Shown: positions 36,110 through 48,135, counted from the stretch's first letter. The stretch: 64,000 nt of DNA from Paragyromitra xinjiangensis (GCA_038503065.1 JBCAMK010000001.1:496001-560000), one strand, 5' to 3'. Numbers and translations are program-made. The notes: a model not told the origin generated them from the sequence alone.

Positions 36110-36795
36110 ACAGGGAATCGATTTTCCGTGACATCGCAGTCTTTTACCGTTGGTCGGTTTTATATCCATTTTTATCTTATCGGCAATAGGTTTATTTATC
36201 AGCTAGTTTTCTTATTGATAAACCTCGTATGGTAGACTTAGTCAATAACCTGGACCGCCGGGGCCGGGGGTATTAGTAATTAGCCTAGGTTAAATCGATA
36301 TTAGAATATAAAGGCTAGGGTTAGGGCTCAGTTATCGCATCGCTTGGTGAGGCCTAGGAGAATGCCCCCAAACTCACCACGCCGAGACCTAGAAATTAGT
36401 GAAAATTTAGATTTGTTTCCTCTAGTAGAATATATTAATGGGGTGATGCCGATACCTTGATGTATCTGGTGTATTGGAGCATGACTTTTTGATACTGCTC
36501 GAAGAAATCTTAACGTTCATTCAACCTATCACGATCCAGACCAATTACCAGTGCCCCGGCCCGGGCATGTTCCCTGTACGAGATATTAGTACTAATACTA
36601 GTTCCACCCCCACCAAAGAACACTTCTACTCTCCTACTTTCAACACACTGACCACAACACTTCCCTCCCAGGTGAGATAGCGCTTCTCTTAGTGCATATT
36701 TGTTGGGTTTTGGTTGCGTTTATACCTCACTCTCTATGAATTTTCATATGGATTCGGCTTTTGCTGAGTTCCCGGTCTAGGTTTCACCATAAGTT

Positions 36796-37053
36796 ACCGT
36801 ATTCTTTGGTATCGCGAGAATTTAGCATCGCGAGAGTGGCGTTGTCTCAGACAGTTCATTATGCCCGAATAGTATATAGTGACGCAGGAGCCGAAGGCTG
36901 GTGGCAGCACACCCCTATAAGCCTCAGAATTAATTTAGTATTTCTCAAAATCCCCGGCGTAATTCTCAGAGCATGAGGCTTACTTGTTTTGGAAAGGGTC
37001 ACCCACAAGCCACTCTCGCGGCGCCAAATTCTTGCGATACCAAAGAACCCGGT
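36796..37053. mobile_element. Palindromic element, 258 bp with 45-bp inverted ends
   Basis: Ends 36796-36840 and 37009-37053 are inverted copies with about 38 of 45 matches. They share TTCTTTGGTATCGC-AGAATTT and GCGAGAGTGGC. A second, inner inverted pair surrounds the centre (AAGCCTCAG...AATTA and TAATT...TGAGGCTT), so the unit could fold into a two-part stem. No coding sequence is seen. Confidence 0.6.
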
Positions 37054-37753
37054 AGCCCAAACCTGAGCCACTCTTGACCGAGCCAAAGACATTTACGACG
37101 ATACTAGGCTTTGTCTTGAGCTAGCTAGTTCTTCTTTCCACGCTGCTCATCAGGCCAAAGGGAAAAGCTATGATTCCGACTGCCACGTTTACACTAAAAT
37201 TTAAAAATAAGTACATCAAGTGGGTATGTATTATTTTGACAGTAGAGAAAGATAATATATATTCAATCTTGCCAGCCCTTTCTACTCATAGTATTAGTCT
37301 TTGGCTTCTTCTTATGCTTGACTACTTTATTTTTAGAAAAGAAAAAGTTTTCGAAGAGAAAAACTGTCTTTGCTTTTCTCTAATGATGGGAAATTGCCAC
37401 TAGTTGCTAGCGCTTGTTATCTTTTTTTTCTTACTAAGGAGCAGTCATTTTTTTGCAGGTGAGAGTCTGTTTGCCTATATATCAAGCTTAAGGTGGTTCG
37501 TTATTTGAATAAAGAATTATCAATATGAAACTGGTCTGTATTCGTTCTATTTATGAAACCGAAAAATCATAGCAAACTTCACTCCTTGCATTTTGATTGA
37601 TCAAATAACTAGTACTACGGACAGTTTTTTCGTACGAAAGGATAAAAGACATGAATTACAAAACATAAAAAGACGGCCTAGGAGAGATAAACTTCATATC
37701 ATGAAAAAGGTTAAGAGAAGCGACATTCAAAAAAAAAATTGCCTAGCAAAACG

Positions 37754-38258
37754 TTAACCCTCGATTGGAAGAGTATATTTATTCTCTCCTCCGGTAATAG
37801 CAAGAATAGCAAGATCCTGGAAATAATTCCTAATCAATCGCCTCCCCGCATCACTGCCCGAGGTAAGCTCGATGCTGGCGCTTGTTGTATTATATGTACG
37901 GTCGCCATTACTGTCTTTCGCAGTGAAGCTCAAGGCAAAAATTTTGATTTTCATGCCGTTTTTAACCACTCCTTGGATAAACCCGCTCGCGTTTCCGACT
38001 TTTCGCTTCTTGAGGTCCTCTAGTTCGGCCTTTTTCCCTCTATCATCCCCGGCATAGGTAGAAATCCAATGGTTGATAACGGAATCGTGATCATCATCCA
38101 CAGAGGTAGTCTTAAACACTTCATAAGAGTAACTGATGTCTTCATTGAGCTTCTTCTTCAACTCGGTTTTCATGTTTGGATTTTTGAGGGAAATAGTGTA
38201 GCTCATTTTGCTAGAAAAAGGTTAGCAAGAAGTAGTAAAAAACTAACTTTTAGCTTAC
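37754..38258 (-). CDS. Orphan 150-aa protein, intronless CDS with 5' UTR intron
   Basis: CDS complement(37754..38206), 150 aa, with ATG at 38206. A 48-nt UTR intron (38211-38258, GTAAGC...TTCTAG) ends four bases before the ATG. The sequence starts MSYTISLKNPNMKTELKKKL and is hydrophilic: KAELEDLKKRKVG, FIQGVVKNGMKIKIFALSFTAKD, ending NKYTLPIEG. It has no Cys, signal peptide or membrane segment. Alternating strands in the second half suggest a small beta-rich fold. The MSYTI start recalls fungal fruit-body lectins, but I see no further similarity. Function is unknown. Confidence 0.65.
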
Positions 38259-39695
38259 TTTTTCTCGAAGGTGGGTTGGTGACAAGCAAAAAGCGAGAAG
38301 GGGAAAGATTCTGCTGAGGGCTGAAGCTTTTTTAGTAACAGTACATAAGAACAAAGCCCAATACATGTACACTTACGAAGTAAGTGTGTTTCGTTAAAGG
38401 CTTGAGAGCTTGACTAAGTGTAGTCTCGTGCCCACGTTGCAGCTGTAGTCGCCCAGGTTTTTTTTCAATGTTTGGTGTTTAAAATCTGGATTCTCCTACA
38501 CATAAATAGACTAAGTGCTGGAGGGGAGGAGAAAGTCGGCTAAACTATCCTGTTTATATAAACTTGATCGGACTTGGTTTTATAAAAAGTGTGCTTTTCC
38601 TCGGCCGCGGAAATGCTAATCTTGGCGTAATCTCTAGATCTGTTTGGTGAGAAGGTTCTGTCTATTTCTTATCATCAAAAAAGCAAATTCAGTGAAAAGG
38701 CGACGTCTATCGTGTCATTATGCATATACGGAGAGATATAATTACTACATATATGCAAATATGATTTTGTTTGTGAGGTGATACGTAGGCTTTATTGATT
38801 GAAACTTGATAATTGCGGGGTGGTTTAGTTTCATTACTGGTGAGCATTAATCCAGAGTGTGCGAACTCTTCTGGTTTTCAGATACCCTTTGCTAGTTTAG
38901 TTGAGCCGCATTCCAAAACCACCTTGAAAGGCTGAATACGCACTTTGGGCAGAACAGCTTTTTGAAAGTGCAGAAACAATCTCTCGGCATATCAAATAAG
39001 ACGAGTCATACTTTAACTTCTCTATGACCGAAGAGAAGGCTTTTAGGAGTGGCAGAACCAACACCCAACACCCTGAACCTAGCAGCGCCTTCCGTCGGTA
39101 TTCGAGTCACTTCACAGGGTTAGGGTTACTTCATACACTCTCACGCGCCTCCCCCTGCCGATCACGAGTCGTGACTCAGGCGACAAATCATTTCATGGAA
39201 AGGGTCCCTAGCACTGCCCAAGTAGATTTACCCAATATACTTACAGCTCAGTTGAGTGAGTCTCTAGGCAGCGAAGGCTTCATCTTGCCGAAACAAAGGT
39301 CTCGCCATAGCGTCAGCTGTTGCCTTACGTATGCAAGAGAAAGTGAAAGAAAGAAGAGATGTAGTGGGCATAGCCTTATTAAAATGAGCGTCATTATTCC
39401 TTATGACCACGCCACGTGAGTGGCTTTTGGATGGTATAATACTAGTTGATGCGAACGCGAGTTTTTATTTCTGCAGTTTACTTCAAGTATTTATACCCGT
39501 GAAGACAAAAGAAGTTATAACCCTGGAAATAAGAAAAGGTTCCACCTATACGGATCGAACTACCCAGAAGAAGAAAAATGGGTGCTGAGACGGGAGATGT
39601 TTTACCTGCGGGGTTTTCGAGGACTCGAAAGAAGGGGAGGAATTGTAAGGATATTCTCTCATATCTATCCTAACTTTCTTCCCTTTTGATATTCC
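38259..39695. other. Gene-free AT-rich region
   Basis: No convincing coding sequence is seen. It lies where the 5' part (copper-binding domain) of the tyrosinase-like gene would be expected, but no such sequence is visible. A 131-codon frame at 39024-39419 has no family features. TACATGTA occurs at 38362. Confidence 0.5.
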
Positions 39696-40309
39696 TTGCA
39701 ACTACTGATATCCTTCATAGTAATACTCCAACACACACCCAAATTCAGCCACCAAACCCCCTCACACCTTCTCTCACCAGCTTTTGTATCGTCTCCTTCT
39801 TTCCTTGGATATAATAAACCTACCTACACGACCTATGAGCTTCGTTATCGTTTCCACCCAAAAAAAACAGTACTCGTGCACCCTCCATTTTCATTCCACG
39901 TCTTCCTCGGACCTATACCGACAGACACGAGTAGCGAAGCCTGGTTCAACAGTGCCTCACGGATTGGCGGACATGGAATATCGGCTAGTCACGATGGGGG
40001 TGTGAGCGGGATAATACCGCTTACGAGAACCTTATTGGAGAAGTGTGGGATGTTGGAGATAGAGAGTGTGTTGCCTTATTTGAGGAGGGAGTTGAGGTGG
40101 GTTGTCGAGAAGGTCAGTGGTCTTGTGTTTGGATAGTTAGGTTGATGGCTAATGTCGAGCAGGATGATGGAGCTGCTGTGGGTTTGGATTTGTTGTCGAT
40201 GTTTAAGGTTAGGGTTGCGAGTGCGGAGGTTAGTATAGAGGAGTCGGAGGTGCTGGAGTGGGTGTTTTATGAGAGTGTGGTGGATGGAACGCAGGGAAGG
40301 CTGAAGTGA
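39696..40309 (+). pseudogene. Orphan tyrosinase C-terminal domain, probable 5'-truncated gene remnant
   Basis: The frame join(39696..40112, 40163..40309) codes for 187 aa across one 50-nt intron with a GGCTAATG branch site. It contains TTYELRYRFHPKK, PFSFHVFLGPIP, GIIPLTRTLL, VLPYLRRELRWVVEK and SMFKVRVASAEVSIEESEVLEW. These match in order the C-terminal domain of fungal tyrosinases, the part normally placed after the copper-binding domain. The His-rich CuA and CuB regions are absent upstream, where 1.4 kb is non-coding. The fragment has no internal stop, so either truncation is recent or the domain stands alone. The start codon (39696) is arbitrary. By itself it cannot bind copper. Confidence 0.55.
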
Positions 40310-40561
40310 GGGTGCTGTGGTGTGGCGTGGTTCTTTTGTGTATATTATCTTGGATACATATTAATAATTTGTTATCGTTGGTTATAATCTAGATTTCTGG
40401 CGAGATGAATGGGTAATTTGACATGGGATAGTTGATATTGGGTAGGTATCTGTACCTTATGAATGTGTAAACACCTATATGCAAGGTAAATGAAGCCAAC
40501 CCAATGTCTATTTACATTTCTTCGGCTAAAGGATATATAAAACTAACCTCAAACCAGTCTT

Positions 40562-41495
40562 CTATTGCGACTCCATAAACCCCGTCACCGCCTTCCACAG
40601 CCCCTCAGGGCTCGGTCTTTCCGCCACCATCTCAGGCCGTCGACCCAACACATCCACCAAACACTGCTCCGTCGTCGGCCCAATAGCAGCAATGTACGAC
40701 CCACCCCCAGCCACACCCTCCCGGTGCTCTTTCAATACATCCACCGCCACATCCGCACCAGCAGGTGAAAACACCACAATCCACCTCATCTCTCCATCTG
40801 TCTTCTTTACAGCCTTCACAAAATCCTCACGAAACGACTCCACAACAGCAGTCTCATAAACAACCAATTCCTCAACAGTGACCCCCGCGGCAGTGAGCGC
40901 CTTCGGGATGATATCACGACGAGTCTCGCCGACGAGGAAAAGGATCGGTTTCTGCGGGGTGTCGTAGTCGGTCTTTATAAACTCTGCAAGAACATCCCCA
41001 CTGCCACAGCTCGCACCGAGGACGTTGGTCTCGTTGAAGCCGAGGTGCTGCATGGCTTTTGCGGTCGCGGGGCCAACGACGTATGTCTTGGTGTGTGCGA
41101 GCATAGAGGTGATATGGTGTTTCCATGAATAGTTCCCTGAACCAAATTAGATCCTGTTATGGTGGAGGATGGTAAGGGTAACCTTTAAGCCCCTCGAGTA
41201 CAGATCCGAGAGCTTCTACTGCGCGCTGCGACGTCACTATTAGTGCACCGTAGCTGCCACCTGGTCTTTCGAGGCCATCGGCGGGTTGGCCGAGTTTTCC
41301 GGAGACGATGATGGATTCGAGGATGTCGGCGTTGGTGTGGCGGTGCTGCAGTACTGGTACGTAGAGTGGAGTGAATGGGATTGGAGTTTCGCCGTTGGTG
41401 GGGTGGAAAGGGTGGGAGGTGAAGTAGACTTCGTAGGGATCGTGAGGCTTGGATTTTGTCTTTAGGAGTAAGAGTGGGATTGGGGAGGGGGTCAT
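40562..41495 (-). CDS. HEM4: Uroporphyrinogen-III synthase
   Basis: CDS complement(join(40562..41136, 41183..41495)), 295 aa, one 46-nt intron. The N-terminal half has PLLLLKTKSKPHDPYE, TPLYVPVLQHRH and YGALIVTSQRAVEAL. The C-terminal half has TYVVGPATAKAMQHLGF, SGDVLAEFI, PILFLVGETRRDIIPKAL, VVYETAV, VFSPAGADV and IAAIGPTTEQCL. This is the two-lobed HemD fold. It cyclises hydroxymethylbilane to uroporphyrinogen III with inversion of ring D, the fourth enzyme of heme synthesis, and acts in the cytosol. It is divergent from YIF1 with 303 bp between starts. Confidence 0.95.
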
Positions 41496-41798
41496 TGTAG
41501 GATATACTACATGTACCTGGGCAATACTCGATACAGTAACTGTGGGGGAAGAGCGGTAGCGAATGGATAAAGGATGATCCGCGGTAACTAAGAAACCTTA
41601 ATTTACGGGGCTCGGCAGTGCAACGTCACGTCAGGTCACGTTACGAGAGTGACGAGAGTCTCAGCCCCTCGCTCTACCGTGTCCCTCTGTTCTGTTCTGT
41701 TTTATTCTCTCCTCCTCTCCTCCTCTCTTCACCTTCCCCCTTCTCTCCTCCTTCACCTCCTCCCTCTCCAACTACACCCATCACAGCAAACCCTCACC
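41496..41798. promoter_or_regulatory. Shared divergent promoter of HEM4 and YIF1
   Basis: There are 303 bp between the two start codons. It includes TACATGTA (41508-41515), a GTCACGTCAGGTCACGT-type stretch near 41630 and a C/T-rich tract just before the YIF1 ATG. Confidence 0.5.
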
Positions 41799-42972
41799 AT
41801 GCAGCGTCCCATCTATCCCGCTAAAACCCCTCCGCTCCATCATCCGGTCCCCCAGAAGCCCGTCCAGGTGCCCGTGATGCACTCCCCACCACCCCCACCA
41901 TCATCCTCCAACTCCTACAACTCCCCCTACGACAACCCATCTTACTCACAACCCAACCAACCACGGGGCGCCACAGGGGGGACTCTTCATCCGAACTCCG
42001 CATTCAACTACCCAACATGGGGGGGTGGGGGGCCGCCAAACGCTATGGGTGGCGCATTTCTCAACGACCCCACAGCAGCTATGGGTATCTCTGTAGCTAA
42101 GGCAGCTATGTTCAGCGGTGGGGATTATGCAGAGAAAAATGTATGTTTTACTTGTTTCATCTATTGCATACGTTTTTGCTGATATCTTACGTGGTATAGT
42201 TGAACCGGTACATTGCCGCACTTAAACCTTATTTCGCAGTAACAAATTCCTACGTTCTTTCGAAACTTCGTATCCTTCTCTTTCCGTTCACGCACACCCC
42301 CTGGTTCCGCACATCGGCTACCCGCGCCTCCCCCACGCCTGGAGGCACGCTTGAGTACTATTTCCTTCCACCACGAGAAGACGTTAATGCGCCAGACCTG
42401 TACATCCCACTCATGTCCTTCGTGACATACATCCTCTTCAATTCTCTCCTTACTGGCATATCTGGTCACTTCCACCCAGAGCAGCTCGCACAGACCGCAT
42501 CCACGGCGTTTGCAATCATCTTCTTTGAGCTGGCAGTTCTGAAGTTGGGGGCGTATCTACTGAATATTAATGGTGGTGAGGGGCAGTTTTTGGATCTGTT
42601 GGGGTATAGCGGGTATAAGTTTTTTGGCGCGATATTGACGATATTGGTGGGGGAGTGTGTGGGCATGAAGGGGGTGGTTGGGTGGATTGTGTTTGGATAC
42701 TTTTTCGCAGCAAATGCGTTTTTTCTCGTAGGCTCTCCCGGTTTCCCTAGGCTTGATGTAGTGGCTAACAAGTAGACCAACAGCTACGGAGTCTAAAATA
42801 CGTCCTCCTTCCCTCCGAAAGCGACGCACAAGCATTCACAACTGCTGGCTCTTCGACTGCGCCCCGGGGACAGAGAAGGAAGCGACGAACGTGGTTCTTG
42901 TTTTTCTATAGCTATGTCGTGCAGTTGGTTTCGGCGCTGATCCTGACGAGTAATGTCGGGAAAGGCAAATAG
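41799..42972 (+). CDS. YIF1: Yip1-interacting factor YIF1 (Hrf1 family)
   Basis: CDS join(41799..42140, 42200..42727, 42784..42972), 352 aa. The Pro/Ser/Asn-rich cytosolic N-terminus (1-75) is followed by GGAFLNDPTAAMGISVAKAAMFSGGDYAEKN, then LNRYIAALKPYFAVTNSYVLSKL, the family signature across exon 1/2. Five hydrophobic segments follow (LYIPLMSFVTYILF onward). The last exon restores FFL/LRSLKYVLLPSE and WFLFFYSYVVQLVSAL. YIF1 binds Yip1 and Rab GTPases in COPII vesicle budding between ER and Golgi. Without the second intron the protein would end early in GSPGFPRLDVVANK, so splicing is needed for the last membrane segment. Confidence 0.93.
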
Positions 42973-44012
42973 GCCTCTAGCTTGAGGAGTAACTTTTCTA
43001 CATTCATGAGGAAATAGTGCCGACATATAAAGAGAAATATTTTCATCATTTGTGATATGCATAGTTAGAAATAACACATTGAAGGGTAATTGAAGGGACA
43101 GGATTAGGAATGGCGGGTTGCATTTTGGCTTTTGATCTTTTGATTGCATTGTTTTATTTGGGGTGGGTTTAGGAGAGTGGATAATGTATAAGATAGCAGA
43201 AGTAATATAATTCAAACTCCCATTGCCGTATTTAAGGGTACATACGTTTAGGACTGTGATACGGTGGAGAGTCAATGATGGGTTGCATGACACGTATCTG
43301 GGAAAGGGAGATTAGCCTCCGGTCTAGGATGCATACATGTAGCCTTCGGGGAGCGATTTATCCTACTTGAGAGGGGATAATTGCGAGTATGCAGGGTACT
43401 TGGAGGAGATTCTTGGTGCGGAGCAGGGCATGATTTTATACGTTGTGCAATCTCCCTTCTCATCCTCGCCCGGCGACCTCTCTCACCAGTCGTGGTTTTA
43501 GTTCTTTCATTCCGGGAAAGCTTAACTAAATATCCGGTTGGGAACTGGTTGCTGGCTTAATGCGCCAAGGGAGATGCCAAGAACGAGTGCCACGCTGTGA
43601 TGCGTTTGGTTTGGTGGGCAGGTTTGTTTGATGGTGACTGAGTGGTTGGTTGGTAAACAGAAAGAAGCTGCCCTTGGAAGCTTTTACAGTAATGAAATGT
43701 TTGAAAAGCTATTAAACTAGAATCATATTACTGTCCTAGATAATAGTGCTAAGTAATGGAGGGCACTTGAGTTCCCGCTAATTTTGATGCTATTTTCGGT
43801 TATACGCAGCAGTATGCGGGAAAATTCCGCAACCAGAAGAACACATGTAGTTATAATCCCCTAAGATTTTGTCTCTATCAGTTTCGGCCTAAAGTAACAC
43901 CCAGGTTTATTTTCTCTAGTCACTATCCAAGTATACAGCCATTAACGAGAAAAAAATATGTTCATTTTTGACCCATAGATTCCTGCCACCATTCTAATCC
44001 TCCATGGCGCGC
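42973..44012. other. Convergent intergenic region YIF1/CCT1
   Basis: This holds the 3' flanks of two convergent genes plus about 700 bp of AT-rich DNA. No gene is seen. TACATGTA is at 43334. Confidence 0.5.
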
Positions 44013-46051
44013 TTAATGTCCACCGTGGGGGTCTTCCTGTTGTTGCTCGGCTATATGGGGCACCTGAATCAGTATCTTAGGCCTTAACGAGAAGTAGGAC
44101 TGTATAGAACTTACGATCCAACTTTATCATTGTATCGATTCTCATGATTGCGATGCAAGCCTCCACGCCAGATTTCTTGAAAAGCTGTCAGTATTTCGAT
44201 AACCGGAAAAGAACTGAAGGTGGATCATACCAAACTCCTGACTTTGCTCATAGTCGGCTCTAGAACACCCGCCTTAACCTCATCTGTAACCTTTCCTCTC
44301 AGTAGGTCTAACCCGTAATTCTTGTAGTTCTTTTTCTTTGTGTCTGTCTCATTGGCCGTCTGACTGGCAGCATGGTACGAACGGAGCTTGGCAACGAGGT
44401 CGGAAGAGTCCTTGGCGGCGTTGACAGCGAGGGTCTTAGGGATAACAAGGAGAGCAGAAGCAAACTCTGCAATAGCCAGCTGCTCACGGGAACCGAGTGT
44501 GGTAGCAAAGTTCTCCAAGTAGATGCTCAAGGCAGTCTCAACGGCACCACCACCGGGAACGACTCTTCCACTTTCCAGTGTTCGCTTAACTGCGGACAGC
44601 GAGTCATGAATTGACCTCTCCATTTCGTCGAGCTGATAATCGTTCGGGCCTCGCAGAATAATAGACGCAGAAGAAAAGGCTTTAGTACCCTTGATCAGGA
44701 TACATTCGTCGTCGGAAATACGCTCTTGGACAACTTCCTCGGCCTGCCCTAGTGACGAGGCCTCGAAGACTTCGTCACCTTCCAGGTTGGAGAGTGAGCT
44801 CACGAGGGTAGCACCGGTAGCCTTAGCTACCCGTCTTAGGTCCTCCTTCTTGCAACGCCTTACAGCCATGGCACCCTTCTCCACAAATGTCTTCAGACAG
44901 AGGTCGTCGATACCTTTAGTGGTGAAGATGACGTTCGCGCCAGCATCCAGGATTAACTTTATGCGGTCCAGAACCATCGATGCCTCACGCTCCCGGATGG
45001 CTTCTAGCTGTTGGGGGTCATCAATTGTGATATGAACACCGAGAGCCATGCGGGCTTTCTGAAGGTTAATGTCGAGACAAGCAATCTTTGCGTTCTGAAT
45101 ACGAGTGGGCATGGCCTGAGAAGCAACTGTACAGTTCAAAGCATAGCCCTTAACTAGCATAGACTCTAGAGCACCCTTTCCGTGGGCTTTCAGTATATTG
45201 ACAGCCTTTACGGGGTACTTCACCTCCCCTCGGTTATTTGTAGACTTGACCGCCTGCATCGCGTCGACCACAATCCTGGCAAAGAAATCGGAGTCACTTC
45301 CGATGATCTTGGAGGACATGGAGGTCTTTGCAATATTGATAAGAGTTTCGGTACCGAGGGAGTCGACCTTGATGGACATGACGTCTTGCATGTATTTTAC
45401 AGCTTCTCGGAGGGCGAGACGGTAGCCAGTTATGATTGTTGTAGGGTGTATCCGATTACGGACGAGGTCATTAGCTCTTCGCAGGAGCTCGGCGGCGATG
45501 ATGACGACTGATGTTGTTCCATCTCCGACCTGTATAGATATTGGCCATCAGTAACAGGCCGTCAAGAAACATCCAGTCTGTGGGGAAACGAAGCTGAATT
45601 GTTTATCGAAACAATAGGGTGACTTCACACCTCCTTATCCTGTTGCTGCGCAAGCTCTACCAAGATCTTCCCCGCAGGATGTTCAACGTCCAACAAACTC
45701 AGAATCGTTGCTCCGTCATTTGTTACCGTGACATCTCCAATGTCATCTACCATCATCTTGTCGAGGCCGGAAGGTCCATATGAGCTCTTGACAATATTTG
45801 CAATGGCCTGGGTTGCAAGAACTACAATAGACCCGTGTTAGTGGGTTCTGTTGATTTGCTTTTGATAGAAGATGTCGTTAGTCCACGGCTTACCATTTTG
45901 ATCTCTCACTTCCGCTCCAGTGATTTTCTCGCCTCCCAGGACTGCAGCATGTTCATCAGTAAGATTCCTATCTCCGGTAGATAAGCAATGAGAGTGTAGA
46001 AAACGTACAAAGAGTTCCGTTGTTTCTTGGGGCTTGGAAAATGCTCGTCAT
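44013..46051 (-). CDS. CCT1: Chaperonin CCT/TRiC subunit alpha (TCP-1 alpha)
   Basis: CDS complement(join(44013..44050, 44115..44175, 44231..45529, 45631..45821, 45894..45941, 46009..46051)), 559 aa, six exons. It starts [20 protein letters not shown]. Nucleotide-binding motifs are [19 protein letters not shown] and GDGTTS (96-101). Alpha-specific sequence includes [37 protein letters not shown] is also present. The last exon is chosen by acceptor TATAG, giving [15 protein letters not shown]; the nearer CAG gives the wrong frame. CCT folds actin, tubulin and WD proteins in the cytosol. Its length matches the family. It lies head-to-tail with MDM10. Confidence 0.97.
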
Positions 46052-46408
46052 TGTGAATATTGGTGGTGGGGGTTGGAACTGATAGTCGGGGATGTTTTTT
46101 GGTGGGACGAGTGGTTTGGCCTGCGGGGCTCTTTTTTGGTAAAGCGGCGCCAGAGGGTCCAGCATGCTGACGAATCCGCTGAGTGTCGATCTTTCATCAC
46201 CATAGCAACGAAGAGCGACCATGTGAATCAAATAAGTTTGCTCTTCGGAGACTCTATCTATGGGAAGCTACAAAATATCTTCTTCCTTCATTTGCTTTTG
46301 GGGCTTGGTGGTTTTTCCAATCCTTAACGCCTTTCTTTCTCTTTTGCTAGAAGCGACCCAACTATCATTTATATGAAACCTCCGAAATTCTGTTGCTCCA
46401 GCTTCATA

Positions 46409-47872
46409 TTATGATGAATACTGCAATTCGAGCCCTACAGCTTTAAATGGCTGATCCCTTCTCTTTAAATCGATACTCGCACCCACGCTAAACAACAAAT
46501 GTTTAATCCTCCCCTCCCACAGCAGCCCAATACCCAAGTTCTGTGAGAATCTTGCCTTAAGGACACCTGCAAAATTTTCTTTAATTTCTTCCTCTTCTTC
46601 CTCTTTCTCCTGTGCCCTTCTTTCGTTTCCTGTCATATTGTCTAGATCACCCACAGTTGCTGCAGGTAGGCTCTCTTTTGACCGACGTCGCCATAGCTCG
46701 CATCCTACTGATAAATCACTCTCGTATGAATACATATTGAACTCGAATCGGCTGCAGAATGCTGCCGAAGTTCCTGCTCTAATTGCATATGTTGCTGAAA
46801 GGTGGCCCATGAGTGGGCTTAGGGTTAGGGTCATGGTTACTGGAGTTCCGGGATGGGTTGGGAGAGTGGTGTAACGAAACCCTGTAGACACTGTTGAAGT
46901 GTCAGAACGGTTTGGGAACGATTAATTTGGGAGGGAAGAAATTACTAACTTCCTGCGCTTTTGTTAAGAATCCCATAGTAGAATTCTGCTCCTGCACTAA
47001 ACATGCCAGCAGATTTCTCATCTGCAGACTTCTCTGTTGAGGTAGTAGGAGGTTCTGCTTTTCGGGGATCACGACCGAAATTATAGAGGCCTCGTGCTCC
47101 AATTAGAGCTCCATCTGTGCCGTAGAGGTATTCTGTGCACCATTTCCCAACATCCTGTTGGAGCATGGCTAAGATCTACACATCCTCAAAGATTTAATAA
47201 AATGCTAATAACGATACTAATGAATAATTACTTACCGTTCCACCTGATTTTAATCGTGAATCACTGACCGCCGTAAGTCGAAACTGAGTCGTAGGTGTCA
47301 TGCGTCGTAAATACAACGCCTCCAGCATTGAAGTAGGCAAATACATCTTCCCATACAGCAAAGTATCTTCCCACGAAGATAATCCCCATCAGCTCTCCTT
47401 CCGCTCAAGTCTCGCAAGAAGAAAAATCACTTAGCGCCCACTTCTTCCGTCAACCCTAGTTCCGCCCTGCCAAATCTCCCAATGTCTTGGATCATCTGGC
47501 CGCCGTAATTCTTGTAGTTGTTGGTAGCCTTGTGTCACGGTGTGGAGGTCGACGTCACAGCTCTTTTGTACATTGGTCAATGGAAGTGACGAAGAGAGAT
47601 AGGATACAGAGCCGTCAACGACGCCAAAGTTACCGAGGCCGTACGAAGTTGCAAAGTTTGGAGAAGAGAGCGACGAAAGATTCATTCTCAAACCCCGAGG
47701 AGTGGGAAAATCGAGCAGAGCTACCTTTATGTTAACATTAAGTGACTTCAAACTCTAGGATTGGAATAGATAAACCTCGAGCTGTAGCTGTCAGGGTTGC
47801 ATAAGAATTATCCTGGTTCCATTCTGTGGCTTCATAGAAAGCATTCTGAACATAATCCATATAAGGAATCAT
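46409..47872 (-). CDS. MDM10: Mdm10, mitochondrial outer-membrane ERMES subunit
   Basis: CDS complement(join(46409..46881, 46950..47175, 47236..47366, 47442..47720, 47776..47872)), 401 aa, four introns, all in phase. It starts [20 protein letters not shown], then [50 protein letters not shown] and [10 protein letters not shown]. It continues with [27 protein letters not shown] over exons 3/4 and ends [12 protein letters not shown]. Mdm10 is a VDAC-like beta-barrel that anchors the ER-mitochondria encounter structure and also assists SAM assembly of Tom40. Residues about 290-330 hold an acidic Glu run. The second acceptor (GGGAAG) is the least certain junction. It shares a 263-bp promoter with MRT4. 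Confidence 0.94.
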
Positions 47873-48135
47873 CTCTCGAGGAATTGAGACTCCTTTATGT
47901 CCCACTTGTGCCTGTGTTTTGCTATGTTGGAGCTCTTTGGTGGGGGTGTTGAGGTTGAAGAGGCTCAAAATGTTTCCTTGGCTGTTTCCCAAAGAGGGAA
48001 AGCGCACAACCCCACACAGAAAGTCTGAACGAGAAAAAAAAAGTTCTGTGACAGAAAACTAACCACCATACAACTCGATAACGAGCTCCATATCAACCCC
48101 CCCACCAACACCTTCACCAACAACAGATATACACA
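47873..48135. promoter_or_regulatory. Bidirectional promoter MDM10/MRT4
   Basis: The start codons are 263 bp apart and divergent. The region has an A-rich tract near 48030 and a C/A-rich leader just before the MRT4 ATG. The frame upstream of the MDM10 ATG is open but has no ATG. Confidence 0.5.

Larger units (their letters stand above)
35258..37753. other. AT-rich intergenic region with two palindromic elements
   Basis: No supported gene is present. It contains the fold-back element at 35747-36109 and the palindromic element at 36796-37053, listed separately. It also has a short telomere-like string at 36315-36326. Confidence 0.55.

Noticed and set aside
39024..39419. 131-codon plus-strand frame before the tyrosinase fragment
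   Set aside because: Contains no copper-binding His motifs and shows no family sequence.
47873..48007. Extension of MDM10 upstream of the ATG at 47872
   Set aside because: The open frame has no ATG (it begins GTG) and family members start at the MDYVQ segment.
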